From: Clytia hemisphaerica | Taxonomy: Eukaryota; Cnidaria; Hydrozoa; Leptothecata; Clytiidae | DNA length: 64,000 nt | Direction of reading: 5' to 3' | NCBI GenBank assembly: GCA_902728285.1 | Contig: CACVBU010000619.1 | Coordinates: 1,187,963-1,251,962 of the forward strand | In this document: positions 1 to 14,400 of the stretch, piece after piece | Layout of the letters: every line of letters starts with the position of its first letter | Numbering within the stretch: the first letter of the stretch is position 1 | Translations under genes and position numbers: made by a program | Notes under the pieces: model-generated | Databases searched by the model: none | The model's input: the letters and a program-made list of their open reading frames with translations, nothing else | Told to the model about the DNA's origin: nothing

Positions 1-245
1 AACGACTCCAGATTATTTTGCCTTTATCTTTTCCAGAAATTGTTTGCACTTTAGTAATCTATACTGTAACTAATGGGGTGATTTGTGTATATTTCACGAG
101 CTCTCAAAAACAAATTCAACTTCTTTGAAAGAAACCCTTATGGTTTTCGTCTATCAAACCCACTTTGATATTTTACCGTAATTTCATTTACGTACGTGGT
201 AATTTTTCTTGTTAAGTTAAACTAATGATTTTTATAACCTTTCAG

Positions 246-2422
246 GTCAAGAGTAAGTTCACGGTTGACGATTATCCGCACTACATTTTTACACCGCGTG
301 ATGTGACAATGTGGATACTAGCTCTACTTAGGTATGACATTGCGGATTCTTCTGGAGATTCTGCCGAAGCCTTGCTCAAAGTATGGGCGTACCACGCCAA
401 GAAATTATTCGGTGACCGATTAGTTGGAAAAGAAAGCCGAGAAAAATTCGATTCAATGTTGATATCGACCGCGCGTAATGACTGGTCTGTCAGTTTGGAC
501 GATTTTGGTAGTTCGTATTATGTGACATGGGGAAGCACTGGTGGTATAGCAAAGACAGGTAATGTGATGGGATCCTTTGGACGTCCACTTGGCTTACTGT
601 CCAAAGATGATTTCAAACAGATTGTATCCAAAGGCTTGACTGCATATGGTAAGAATTTACTTTTTGAATAGTATAATTTAGTGGTCACGGTGTATAGGTA
701 ATCAGAAATAAAGACCTCTGCATATTGTTCTAAAAGTTCGAGGATTTTGTATCTTCAACTTTTTTTGCATATTTTTATATCCGGATATGTGTATGTGTTG
801 TAGTAACCCACCATTCAAATGGAAATGAAAATTTAGGCTGCCATGCATATGCTAGTAATACTGTCAAATAATTGAATTTTCACACTCAATATATTATCGC
901 ATATTCGTGATTTTCATGACGTAACGCCTTACACGGAAGCCCCAAAAAAGAATGAAACTAGTGTCAAACGCCTGAGCTATTTCGGGTGTTTCTGTATAAA
1001 ACATTATGTCATAAATATCACGAATTTATTTCCCTCTGAAGCTCGAGATACCAAAGAGATAGATTACCTGATATTCAACGAAGTTCTTGATAACGTTTCG
1101 CGTATGGATCTTGTCCTAACGCAACCTGGCGGTTCGCTTGTGCTCGCTGGTCGTTCAGGTATTGGTAGACGCACTGCTGCAATGCTAGTGGCTCACATGC
1201 ATCAGGTGAATGTTGTCACACCGAAGGTTGGACGAGGATATGGCACCAAACAGTTTAAAGCTGATCTGAAAGTTGTAAGGATAAATTCTTTTGTCTTTTA
1301 AATAACGCCCTTCAGTTCTTCTTTTACTTACCTTCATTGTAAGAAATAATGCTTTACTTACGCTAGGAGATACGGTTGACGCTCTCCAATTCGCTTTTCA
1401 TGGGGAACTAGATTTTCACGGAATAAAGGAGCGTATCGAATTACTTACTTAACGTTAGAGCGTTGTTTATGAGATTTTCTTGTTGACGGTGGCTTTCCAA
1501 TGATATCGAATGATGGAGCGTATCGAGTAGTAAAGCCTCGGATAAGAGAGCGTAGATAGATTGATAGATAGAGTCGATATTTTACGTGGATAGCCCAGTA
1601 ATCTAGGACTTTTAGACAGTCTTTCGATAGTTTTCACGGGGTCCACGACCAGCCGGCTCGGCTATCTATGAGCTGAACGGAACATTGGAAGGAGCGGGAT
1701 TCGAACTGCGAATCCCTGGTCTGAGACGCTGACGCCTTTGACCACTTGCCCATCGCTCCATACGTCAACTGTATAACACTACTGAATCCAAAAACGCATG
1801 AAAGCATGGTGATGGTCAAATTGTCTGTAGAGTAAAGTGTGCTTCTGACTAAACTTGTGAATTCTATGATTTTTGATATCGCTCTGTCTGTGGACTAGAA
1901 GAGAATTTTCGATTTCATTGAATTAATTTTTGAAAAATTCTATTGAAAACTGTAATCCACTATCTAGTCTATCAAAAGACCATTCGTGGACTTTCAGTTT
2001 GAAAATTTATCCTCTGACTTCAACCTTTCATTTTCTCTCTAATCCTTCCTCACAGGCGATGCAAAGTGCTGGAATTGACGGTGAACAAGTCATTCTCCTG
2101 ATCGAAGATCATCAACTCGTTGAAACTGAATTTTTAGAACTGATCAACAGTCTCTTATGTTCGGGCGACGTTCCTGGTCTATACACGTCCGAAGAATTGG
2201 ATCCACTTCTAAATCCGTTGCGCGATCAAGCGTCACAAGACGGCTTCCGTGGTCCGATGCATGCTTATTTTGCACGACGTGTCATGTGTAATTTGCATGT
2301 TATCTTGGTGATGGATAGCACGGCTCCATCTTTTGTGGTGAACTGTGAAGCGAATCCAGCTCTGTATAAATGCTGCTCATTCCAGTGGATGGATGGCTGG
2401 TCAAAGAGTAGCATGCTGAAAA
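246..2422 (+). CDS. DYNC2H1: DYNC2H1 exons 1-3 of window: end of AAA3 and AAA4
   Basis: The three exons encode residues 1-334 of the windowed protein. Exon 1 (from [15 protein letters not shown]) is the end of the AAA3 module. Exon 2 carries the AAA4 P-loop, GRSGIGRRT at about residues 171-179, in which the usual P-loop lysine is arginine. Exon 3 carries a Walker B-like ILLIEDHQ near residues 225-232, then INSLL and the DQASQDG stretch typical of this family. The first exon starts at the tttcag acceptor ending at 245; bases 1-245 are upstream intron. The phases run 1, 0, 1 at the three donors. Confidence 0.93.
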
Positions 2423-5400
2423 GTAAGTACCCAGCTGGTACACGACGTTGTTTCAACGTTCATCTAACGTTAGATAAACGTCGGTAGAACGTTGTGTGCC
2501 AGCTTGGTATAGGCCTTCCAGTATCATCTGTTTTTTTTACAAGCTCTTTCCCACTGTTTTTATAGGGAAAAGTTTGAGGTTATACCTAAAAGTCGTTAAC
2601 GATTATCTAGACGAAACTTGACGAATTGCAACCCAGAATCTTATTTGATCGAATCATTGCGAGATTCGAAACATTTTTAATAATTTTGGAACGTAGGGAT
2701 TTGAACTATAGACAAAAAGCTTTAAGAAGGCTCCCGTCGACGGAATTAGTGCGAATCATAAAAAGTTCGAATTAGTGAAAGTCTTGTCTTTTATGATTTG
2801 ATGATTTGCTCCTTTCTTTTTACAGTTCCCAAGATGCTTTTAAACAAGAGGAACAAAGCTAACGAAAAGGAATCCAACAATACCATCAAATTTGCCGTCA
2901 CCGACAAGCTCTGTGAACATTTTTACAGCATACATCAAACCTGCCAAAAGATTGGTGCTACGCCAAGACTGTACTTGAGCTTCTTACAGAACTATGTAAA
3001 CGTGTATACTGAGAAGCGAAGTGGTATCGAGAAAAGGAGAGGCCATCTTCAGGTAAGATTTGTTAACGATTATTTAATACCGAAAGTTTAGGGCCAAGAC
3101 TGGTACTGACTTGTCAAAATAAAAATTCCCTCTTTACGATTTCAGCTAGTGTAGTGTGACTGTTTTGTTTTGCTAGGTCGAGATTACGCTTTTTCTATAG
3201 ATACTTCACGTAACTGTATGGAAGTTTCAAAAATTTCGTTTGGAATGCGAAAATGAAAAAAAACTTTCTGGATCATGTTGATAGAAACACCGAATATCAC
3301 GTTGTTTTCTGTTCTGGCATTTCTTATTAGATGTATGGAAGTTGGTAATCTCAACAGAATTGAGATGCTCGTTCCAGTCTCCATTTTAGAATTCAATGCT
3401 TTTGAACTCCAACGTGAATAAAACTAGTTGCTTTAACTTTGTGTTAATTCACTTGAATGACAAGAAAAGTTTGAGGGCTTTGCAACATTCTTATTTTTCA
3501 TCATTATTACAGGGAGGTGTATCGAAACTAAACGAAGCGACCGCGCTAGTAGATGACCTGAAGAAGAGTGCGGCTGAACAAAGTAAATTATTGACTGAGA
3601 AACAGGCCGAAGCGGATGCCGCGTTGAAAGGAATCACTCAAAGCATGCAGGTAAGCGGATCAACCTTTGGAGAAATTCTGGTTCTTAAAAATTACCAACA
3701 TCTTAACACTATTTGTTTACTGCTCTGACCTTTAATCGAGTTTAAGTCAAAATAGCGTATGAGCTGGCTTTTCTAATGTTTCAATCCGAACAAGAAGTTG
3801 GTTTTATCATTTTATCATAGGTCGTAAACAACACCGAAACGTCTAGATAGAAAATAGCACGTTGTTTTTTTCCTGACACTTCTTATTTGGAGGTGCAGGC
3901 GGAGGATTTTGAAATTTGAGAGAGGCCTTATTTTACCTTTCAGGAGTAAAACAATGCACTTTTTGAAGAAAATTCGGTGCATTTTAATGTTCTTTCCCGC
4001 AGTAGCTGAATAATGATAGGAAGGCTCGGTGTGGTTTGAATTCAGTTTAGTCCTCGCAAAAAGCTGTGGGCAACATAAAGAATCATTGAACGAGATAAGG
4101 CCATTTGATTCAGGATTAGGATCTATTAAAAATATTTTTGAATACTATAGGATGCTGGTAACCAAAAAATTGAGATGGAGAAATTGAAAGAAAAACAGGG
4201 TGTCGAAGCAGAGAAACTTGCCAAGCGTAAGAAAATGATTGAAGCTGAATTAAGCGAGATCGGGCCACTCCTTCACGAAGCGCAAAAAGCTGTGGGCAAC
4301 ATCAAGGGAGAATCATTGAACGAGATAAGAGCATTAAGAATGCCTCCTGAAGTGGTTCGAGATATTTTGGAAGGAGTGCTAAGACTTATGGGTATTATGG
4401 ATGCATCATGGGTCAGCATGAAAGGGTGAGTGTCAACGTGTCCACGTTGGAAAGGTTTCAAACTCTTGTTTGATGCTAGAGAAAAACCAAAATGGTGGAT
4501 ATGATTTACTATCAAGGCAGAGGTTTTTTAGTCTCGCCAAAATACTTAGAACTATTAGTATCCTAGCAGATCCCTGGATAATGATTGAGCAAGCCGATCC
4601 CCTCTCTTTCTACAAAGCTTCGTGAAAACTTACCTAAGTTGATTAAGGATTGATGGCTAAAAGGTCAAATCGTCAGCCCCTCAAACTTGGGGTTTGTGGT
4701 TCGAGTCCCCGCTTTTTCCAATGTTCTGTTCACTTCTACGATAGCCGAGCCGGATGGTCGTGTGCCTGGTGAAACTGGGCTATCCTCGTACAATATCGAA
4801 TCTAACAGTCCATCTATCTATAGATTTTTGGGCAAACGTGGAGTGAAAGATGAGATTTGTATGTTCGACGCGCGAAGTATATCACACGATGTCCGTGAAA
4901 GTGTGGAAGAACTTTTGAAATCAAAAGCAAGCTCCTTTGATCCAAAGGTATTCGTTTTCTTTTTTACAGTAGTTTTTTTTTTGGTTAGATACTTACAAAG
5001 CCGCCAGTTAAGAATGATCAGAAGTCGATGAATCAACAAAAACTTGGTTATGAAATAAAGGAATTATCTTGCTTAACCAAAACTTCAAAATATTGTTTTT
5101 ATGTTTGTATTTTTTTTTTAATATGGGACGTATAATATCTTAGCTAATAAGTGAAAAATGATTTTTCAACAAGGAATGTTGACTTTCCGAACGAATTCTT
5201 TGTCAAAAACGTGAGAGTGAATTAAGTAATGTACCAATTGTTAATGATCGGGAATAGTCATATTTCAATCCTTGTTTACTTTAGAACGCCAGACGTGCGA
5301 GTGTGGCTGCGGCTCCGCTAGCGGCGTGGTGTAAAGCTAACGTTCAATATTCCAAAGTCATTGAGAAGATTCAACCGTTAGAAAAAGAACAAAACGACCT

Positions 5401-8400
5401 TCAAAAGTATGTCATACTTTCACTTTATATATTTGATATTTTTTCTGTCTTTTTGAGATTTAAAAGAAAATTTTGATCGCCATATGTATTTAAATAGTGG
5501 AGGTAATATAAAAAAAAATATTTAATCTAGAGATGGTTGGCTACCCAACTATCGGGATAATAAACCCAGAAACCTTGTCTTTTCTAAGCTGGTGACACTA
5601 GAGGACTAATAATCAAACTGCAAGGGCAGAATTAATGACAACAACGAACGAAAACTTAACGCTATTACTATTATTATTTATATCGGACATTCAAACAACG
5701 TTTTTTTCTAGCGTCAACCTAGCCCGGGTTCCACTTAAAGCTTTTTTTATAGACTGGATGGTGCGATTAAGTGGCCCGGTAGTATATGGTAATATGCTTT
5801 TGCTTAGGCGGACTGTAAAACAGTCCGCCAGATTTAAGTTGTTTTTGGAAGGTAAAAACAGTATGAAGCAATGTTTTTATTTAAGAAAAAGGATTGCAAA
5901 TCTGTTAATCGTGTTTGTTTCTCATTTTTGATTATATCTTTCAACTCCAAGTAGTTTTATTGTTATTTGGATTTTTAACATTTTTTTTCAAGATGGCGAC
6001 CTCGCCAAATGCTCCTAGTCTACTTCACTAGACTCCGTGTCATAAAAAATTATCAAAAAGCAAAGTTCAGCCAAAAGTAGACTCTAGTCTAGCGTCAACC
6101 AAGTCTTTTCGCTTCAACCAAGTCTTTTCGCTTCAACAAATTTTTAGCACCTTGCGAGCGGGCTGCAAATGACCAAAAAGTTTTTTTCCTGACGTTATTT
6201 TAGTCTCTTCGCTTCAATGCAACGACTTCAATCCAATTCCGAGTGGTCCGCAAATGACGTTATTGCCCTATACTCGGGCGGTTAATGATATTTCAGCCCT
6301 CTGAAGCCTGGCGCTTTAGTTTCCTCAGCGCGGGTATGAGAATTTGAGTCACAAAACCTTTCAATAATACCCGCCGATTGAACCTTTAATGGCTTACTTA
6401 ATGACCGCTATATGGATAATAATAGGGTTTAAAATTAATATGGAGATTTAAAACTCTAGAGAATCATCAATAACATATATGTTTTGTTTTCAGGGGTATT
6501 GACAAGTCACAATCGAAGTTGGACAAATTAGGGAAAGCGCTAGCAACGGTGGACAAAAAAGTTGCTGACATGAAAGATAAGTAAGTTCAGCAATTTGTCA
6601 GGATTCCTTAATTGTTTTTGATACTCGTAAACCAATCCCAAGGAATACCGTAAACCACACCCGGATTAAAAATTTTCAATTTTATCGCTTATTCCGTCAC
6701 CTTTATTTACAAAACTAATAAATATATAACTTTACCTCTGAACGAAATATAGGAACTCTAACCAGAACCCTTACATGTTATAGTTTCAAACTTTCTCTAA
6801 CGAATTTAAAACTACAATTGACGCACTCTAATTCAACATTCTACTAGTCGATACGCTCCGTTATTTGATAAATCCTATCCCTCTTGAAAATTGAATTAGA
6901 GAGCGTCAACTCTTAATTCTAACTGGGAATGAATCCACGTCACCTGTGCAACTGGTTGTTATGTCGATAAAAGCTGTAAACTTTTTAACTGTTAAATCAT
7001 ATTTGTTTATTAGGTTTGAGAAGCGTACTCAGGAAGCAGCCAAATTGAAAGTGGATGTTGAAAAAGCACAGGAAACGATCACTGCTGCTGAAACACTGGT
7101 TGGAAAATTGCAAGGAGAATTCAAACGATGGTCTGCTCAGGTAATAAGAAATTTCCAAACTTATTCATTATAATAATAAATTCTATACGGGTACCTTTAG
7201 AGACGGTGAGATAAGAATGGAGAAGGGTGTATAATAAGTGTTTATGGGTTGACAAATATGAATAAAAAATGATAATACCGAAGAATTAGAGTATGAGAAA
7301 GAACTTCTTCCAAAAAAATGATTAAATTTCCTGGATTCATTAGCGGGGCGTTATTTGGCAAGTACACGAGAATGAGGCATTTGGTTGTGTATTGGAAAAA
7401 GTGAAAATGTTTCCTAATTTACAGTCCCAAACAAGATTGCGCATGCTCCTAAAGCGAGTCTTTGTTGGTGAAACGTATAAATCATATGAATTTTTAGGAA
7501 CGGTAAAAGTAACTTTAAAATAAAAATCATCACCTCAGGTCAAAGAGCTAACAGACATTACAGAACAGCTACCCTCAAGAGCACAACTAGCCTCTGCTTT
7601 CATCACATACATGGGTTCACAGCCTGAAGACATTCGACGAAAATATTTGAAGAAATTCTGTCAGTTGGTGAACATTGAGGAATTTGATTTCAAAAAGTTC
7701 TTGAGTACTGAGAGTGAACAACTTGTATGGAAAGGCGAAGGATTACCTTCAGATATGCTGTCCATGGAAAATGCAATGGTTATCTTAAAAGTGAGGAATT
7801 TATAATTTGAATGACTTTTTTTTATTTTTTGAGGGAGGGCTCATTTTGAGAAACATTACACCAAGGTTCATGAATGTCTGAAATCGTACGTGTATGCAAT
7901 AAAAAACAAATGCAAAATTTTCTGCCCACTTAAAGGTCTTTTTTTTTAGAGGCACAGCTTTAAAAGCCTGGAAATTTAACTGATTACCGTAAATTACCTT
8001 TGATTTAAATCAAGCGTGAATCATTTTCTGAAAATGGTGAACAATTCAGAATAGTTGGAATCTCGGCCATGATTGTTATAAATAAATTGTCAATAAAATT
8101 CACTTCTAGGATTCAAGTTGTCCATTTTTGGTTGATCCTTCACAGCAAGCTACTGAATGGTTAAAGAAACATTTGAAAGAACAACGGCTCGAAGTCATTA
8201 ACCAACAGGTATACCCTTAGGTGCCAAATAAACGAGGGGTTCGATTAAACGGGGGGATTGGAAAATTTTCGAAATCTTAATTGCCGGGGGTGGGAGATTG
8301 TACTTCTGAAAACCCAAAAATAAGGTAAATACAGGCTAAAATCAGGCTTTTTGGAGCCAAATAAAGCGATCTTTCTTGCTAAATGAAAATATTCTTAAAA

Positions 8401-11400
8401 ATTAATAAACGGGGGGGGGGGGGTCCTAATAAGGTCCGGGGGGGTTGGAAAATTTTTTCAAAAATTAACAAGCGGGGGGGGGGGCGTTGTTTTGGCATAC
8501 TTTACTTTCAATATCTGATAAAATTATTCTAATATATTTGTATTATTGGAATGTCTTATCGGCCCTTTCCCATTAATGGCGTCATTGTTTTCATCACTCG
8601 CGTAATAAGGACATAGTTTAAGGGATCGGTATTAAATGCTCAAAAATATGCTCAAAAAAGCAGCACCTATAAAAGAGCCAGACGAATATTTCACAAATTA
8701 CACGATTACATATTTATATACACATTTTTTATAAGAACATCCAAAATATTTGAAGCCTTCAGTTGTTCTTAACTTTTTGAGTGTTAAACCTAAAAAATGT
8801 TCTCAACCTGTTCTTATTTTCACCATTTTGTGAGTAATTTTGTGCCATTTCCCAAGAAATTGGTTGTTTTAAAGTCCGCAAAACCTTAAAAAAATTGAAC
8901 TTGTTCTTAATATTTTGGCCGCCAAAGTCGTATGTTCTCATGTTCTTATATAATTTATTCTTAACGTGTTTTAACTATTTTGGTACTCTTTGTGTAAATA
9001 AGATTTCTATGTAGATATTATTCACTTGCATTACAGGATTCAAACTTTGTGACGGCATTAGAGTTGGCTGTACGTTTCGGGAAGACACTCATCATTCAAG
9101 AGGTGGACGGGGTTGAACCTATCTTGTACCCGGTCCTGCGGAAAGATTTCACCAGCCAAGGACCCCGTTTCGTTGTACAAATTGGTGAAAAAGGAGTGGA
9201 CTATAATGAAAATTTCAGGTTTGTTCTAGGGACATTGGTTTCAATTTTCCTGAAAGAGTAATAGACAGATGTTAGATTTTTTTGTCTGAATAAACCTTGG
9301 TTTTGAGTAAAATTTTCCAAGCTTTTTGCCTTACTCTCTGTGGATCTAAGACGTAAATTATCTCTTCATTCCAACTGTTAACCCTTTTTGAACAATTCCA
9401 ATGAGAAATTATACGGATATTTTTATTATCTATCTTTTTTTTATACCAGGATATTCTTGACCACGCGAAATCCGAATCCAGAATTGCCACCAGATGTTTC
9501 CTCAGTCGTCAATGAAGTCAATTTCACAACTACCAGAGCTGGACTGACCGGACAGGTAACAATGAACTATTTGGTGTAAAAACTATTCTCAATCTTTAGT
9601 TGAACTAAGGACTGGCAATAATGAATATAATGAAATAATGAATGTTTGAATTAGAAAGAGTTAAATTTAGATCATTGATTGACCCTTTTTCAGCTTCTTG
9701 CATTGACGTTACAAATGGAAAAACCAGAATTGGAGATCAAGAAGACGGAGTTGCTTCAGAAAGAGGAAGATTTGAAAATACAGATTGCCGAACTTGAAGA
9801 ATCCTTACTTGAGGTAAATTTGATGAATCTCCTTCGCAATGAACAAATTGATACAGAAGACCTCCTACCCCCCCCCCCATCCATACATTCATAATTTACA
9901 TACACACTTTTTCATAAGAACAATTTTATAAGAACACCTGGCTGAAAATTGGCCAAAACCTAAGAACAAATTAAGAACAAGGCTCAGCTCTAGCGAACGT
10001 TTTATAGTCATTATAATGAAGGAGATGGTCCAACGCCACATTACAATAAGAAACTTTTAAAGAACAAGCCTGAAAATTTCAAGAAATAAAACATAATCCA
10101 GCCAACCGAAATTTACTGGTTCTTATAAAGAAAGCGTGTAATTATTTGCATAACATTGCTGGCATTCCTGTATTTCATTGCTCAATCTTTGAGTTGACAT
10201 TGAAATAATTTGTGTGTACAAAACTCTACTTTTCTACTTTTAGTCTTTGGCGAATGCCGAAGGTAATATCTTGGAGAACAAGGAACTATTAGATTCGTTG
10301 AACAAGACGAAGTCAAGTAGCAGCACCATTGCTCAATCCTTGAAAGATGCCCACGAAGTTCAAGCCTCTCTTGATAAGGTGAACAAAAAATTTTTATCCT
10401 TTCTATCCTTCTTTCTTGTAGTCCTTTTAAATTTTATCTAACTGGAAAAATTCACTTGGTAGAGGCTCCCTCGAGGGTAGATGTCACCTTGACAGCCTAA
10501 GAAGTGATATATCACTGTGTTTCTACAAGAAACTTAAGTATGAAGTTTTATTAATGTTCGATAACGAAAAGAAAAAATGATCTAAAGACATCAACCTGCG
10601 ATATACAATACTACACGTGTTTTCTCAATATCCATAACGTAATGTGTTATACGTTAGACCCAAAATAACATGGGCGTTTTGCTACCAGTTTTATTTTTAA
10701 TCTCAAAATGATTTGGCAAATACCCGGTCTTTTTTTCGGTGTCCTTCCGTATAACAGTGTTCAAAGTTCTTCCATCTCACAGAAGTTTAAAAAAGCGGAT
10801 TTCGTCTTAAGTTTTATTTAAAAACCAGAATCTGGCCAAGGTTGTAGTGTTATTAAACCCCATTTCCGTCTGACAGGAGAATCTCTGCTTTGACCACTGG
10901 TATAAGATATTACATCATGACTATAACGAATGAGTCAATAATTTATTATCACCAATGTAACAATTTCTCTATTTTCCACCATACACAGGAGAGAGATGCA
11001 TACTTACCGTTAGCCGAACATGGTAGTGCAATGTATTTTGTCATCTGTGACTTGGCCAAAATCAATAACATGTATCGATTCAGTTTGTCATCTTTCCTTC
11101 AACTCTTCCGAAGGGCACTGGAATCCGTTAAAGTAAGACAAAAATATTCTGCTTAGAGGTTTTTCATGTACAGTGGAACCTCCAATTAGCGGACACCATC
11201 GGGGAAAGGGGTCCGCTAATTAGAAGTGTCCGCCTTTTAGAAACTTTTGATCTCGGAGCTCCAATTTTGAAATTAGGCCATCCCAGGGTGTCAAAATACA
11301 AAACTATGGGGTCTAAAGTACTCATCTTCAGACACTAGGCCATAGAAGAACAAGAGAAAGGTTATTAAAATGCAACAATTTATTTTTAACAAATAAAAGA

Positions 11401-14400
11401 AAATCAGTGATTTATGACTTCTTTGGCCCACCTAAATTCGTTGAATGGGTCAAGGGAAAACTGTAAATTTGTAGAAATAATTTGAATAATAAGACTAATA
11501 AGTGCTTGAAATAAAAATATCTAAAAAAATTTTTCGATTTTGGACGTCTGTGACCCGTTTGATATTCAATGTCCGCTAATTGGAGAGCTAAAATAGGGGT
11601 TTTGGCCATTTCGTGCGAAAAAATTTGTCCACTAATCAGAGGGTCCGCTAATTGAGTGTCCGCCTTTTAGAAACTTTTTTATCAGGATTTGACTAGGAAA
11701 CGGCCGGGGAAAATGAAATTGTCCGCTAATCAGAGGTTTCCGCCTTTTAGAGTGTCCGTTAATTAGAGGTTTTACTGTATTGTTAAATTACGTAGGATCT
11801 GCCATTATGGAGGCAAATTTTCGATTTGCATAATAGATCGCCCTCTACAGTTCTGATATTAGGCCTTTGATCAGAGGAAAAAGGGGACCTCTTATACGTA
11901 TGGTTTCCTTTGACGCGCCTTGAATTCAACATAATGAACTTCCCTGGGAAGGAGACCAGACAGGTCGAGACGGGCAGCTTAAAATATAGGATATTTTTGC
12001 AGATCAGTCAAAGTAGTTTTGGGCGAAACTTTTCTGTATTTCTACCACTTGGAATCTGCGTAACCAATAATAATCCATCATCAGAAATGACTCGTCTTTC
12101 TTTGATTATATATCAGCCTACAGGGGTATGTTTCGTTTTTCTACCAAACAATTTTATCATCGGAAAACTTTGGTTTCGTCACAACGACCACATCTGACAC
12201 GGAACATAATTTAAATATCACACTGACGTCCATAACGTCAATTTAAACGGATTAACATGGATGTTTAAATAACGTTGTGTGGGACAATAACAAATACTTA
12301 AAGTCACTAAAACCTATCACAATTTCTTTATTTATAGGATAAAGGAGAAGGAAGCGCTCGTATTAAAAGACTCGAGGGTGCAACTCAAGCACTTGTTTAT
12401 GAGACTGTTTGTCGATCTCTATTTAAGGTAATTGTGTGGCTTATCCTTTTCCGATTATTACTCGAAGATTTTCATTATTTCTCTAATAATTTCTCTAATA
12501 GTTGGCTATGGAAAAGATTATTTTGCGAGAGTAGTAAATTGTTAGAATGTCCTCTAATTTTTCCAAATTTTGCCCTCTTTACGGAAAATATGAACTCCTC
12601 AACACGTGGTTATGGTGTAGTTCTGGAGTAGTTCAATAATTGTTTCATTTTTTTAATAAAATTAAACACCTTTCTTTCTGATATTTACAGGACGACCGTT
12701 TGATGTTTGCACTTCACTTGGTTCACGGTATCTATCCGAAGAAATTCGAAAAACAGGTTAGTTCAGCTGGCACACAACGTTGTTTCAACGTTTATCTAAC
12801 GTTCACAACGTCCATATAACGTTAGGTGAACGTTCCAAACAAACAGTAAACTTTCGCTAATTCCAACTAACTAATTCGAGGAAATAAGATTCTCCGTTCG
12901 AGTTCATATTAGCGAGAGTCAATTGTATATTTTTATTCCCCGAGTTTGGCCCTTTGACCTGAGAAGAACGTTACTTTTTGTAGTTTTATTAAGTCCATCG
13001 GCTTATAAGCTACAACTACCTTACGACCGAAATGATTGTCAAATTGTCAATTTGCTTATTTTTTTAGGAATGGGACTTCTTCACTGGTATGATTGTCAGT
13101 GCTGTCTTGCAAAACAAGGTTCATCCATGAATTACTTCAATATTTGAATAATCACAAAGTTCCTTTGTTTGTCTGATAACCCCCTAGTAGAGTCCCTGAT
13201 CACGCCAAAAAAATCCTAAATCACGCCATTTCGCAGAAAATATTCTTTCATCAATCACACCTTATGCATTTTGAAATCATAGATCATGTCAGCAGGTCAA
13301 AAAATGCCCATTCAAGCCACTACACAAACTGCTGCAGGTCGGCGACTCCCAACTGGCTTGGGTGGTACTAGGGATTGAAAATGTCGGTTATGTGCGGACC
13401 GGGCCTTCAAAAACAGACCCTTAGAGAGACATTGGAAGGCGAAAAACTGACCTTTATGGTCCGCACATACCCATCACCCATTTTTTGCCTAATTAGACCC
13501 TACCCCGGGCCAACTGGTCTGGTCCAATCTCATAATACCTTCCACCTGTCTATCCAATTGGTCTTTCTTTTATCATATTCAGGATTCGAGTTTAAGTTCA
13601 TCTTTACCACAATGGGTTGACGAAGAACGAGTGGCTGATGTCTCCAATTTTAAGGTAAATTTATTTTTACTGATGTCACTAAACATGTCGATTGACTTAA
13701 CTACAAGATTTAAAAGCTCGTTTGAAAATATTATGACCAGATAGCTAAGCAATGTCTAACCCTTATAAGCTTAAACAAAACTTGAACTTTTAATATCAAG
13801 CAAAGCATTATTTTCTATAGTAGAATGGTACGGTAACTAAAAAATAAACATTTTTGCTCGATATTCTTTTTATTAAGGAAGGAAATTTGTCTATACCATT
13901 TTCTATGCAATTTCATGCCAATTTTGTAATTTTAACTTATAAACCTTTGGAAAAAATAACTTTACTTGTGGTTTAATGGTCATGAGATTTTATAACATTT
14001 TAAGCAGTAAGTAAGTCTGCGACTCCTGTCGGAGGTGACCCTAAGGCACTTCTTTCGATAGCTGTCTACCCGAAGGTAGGGGAGAACGCAACTCTTTCTT
14101 CCTGGATTGATCCACTTACCCTTGATCCTTCCCTTAATTGTTGAGCATCAAGCAGAGAGGCATCAAGTACCATTTTGGGAATCTTTGGTATGACCCGGCT
14201 GGGGATCGAACCCAAGACCTTGCGAGCCGTAGCTGGATGCTCTACCTTCATGCTGTGGCCGCTAGTATCTAACACTTCACTTCGACTTCACTTTTCTTTT
14301 AGAGTACATTTTCATCCTTATTCTCATCGTTGGACCTTGGCAACCAACAGCTCTGGTCAACCTTCGGCAAAAGCTCCAAATGTGAACAAGAATTCCCATC

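Noticed and set aside
1680-1760. Possible tRNA gene on the minus strand
   Set aside because: Although the acceptor stem and B box look good, the same flanking non-tRNA body recurs at two other places, so it is a SINE head.
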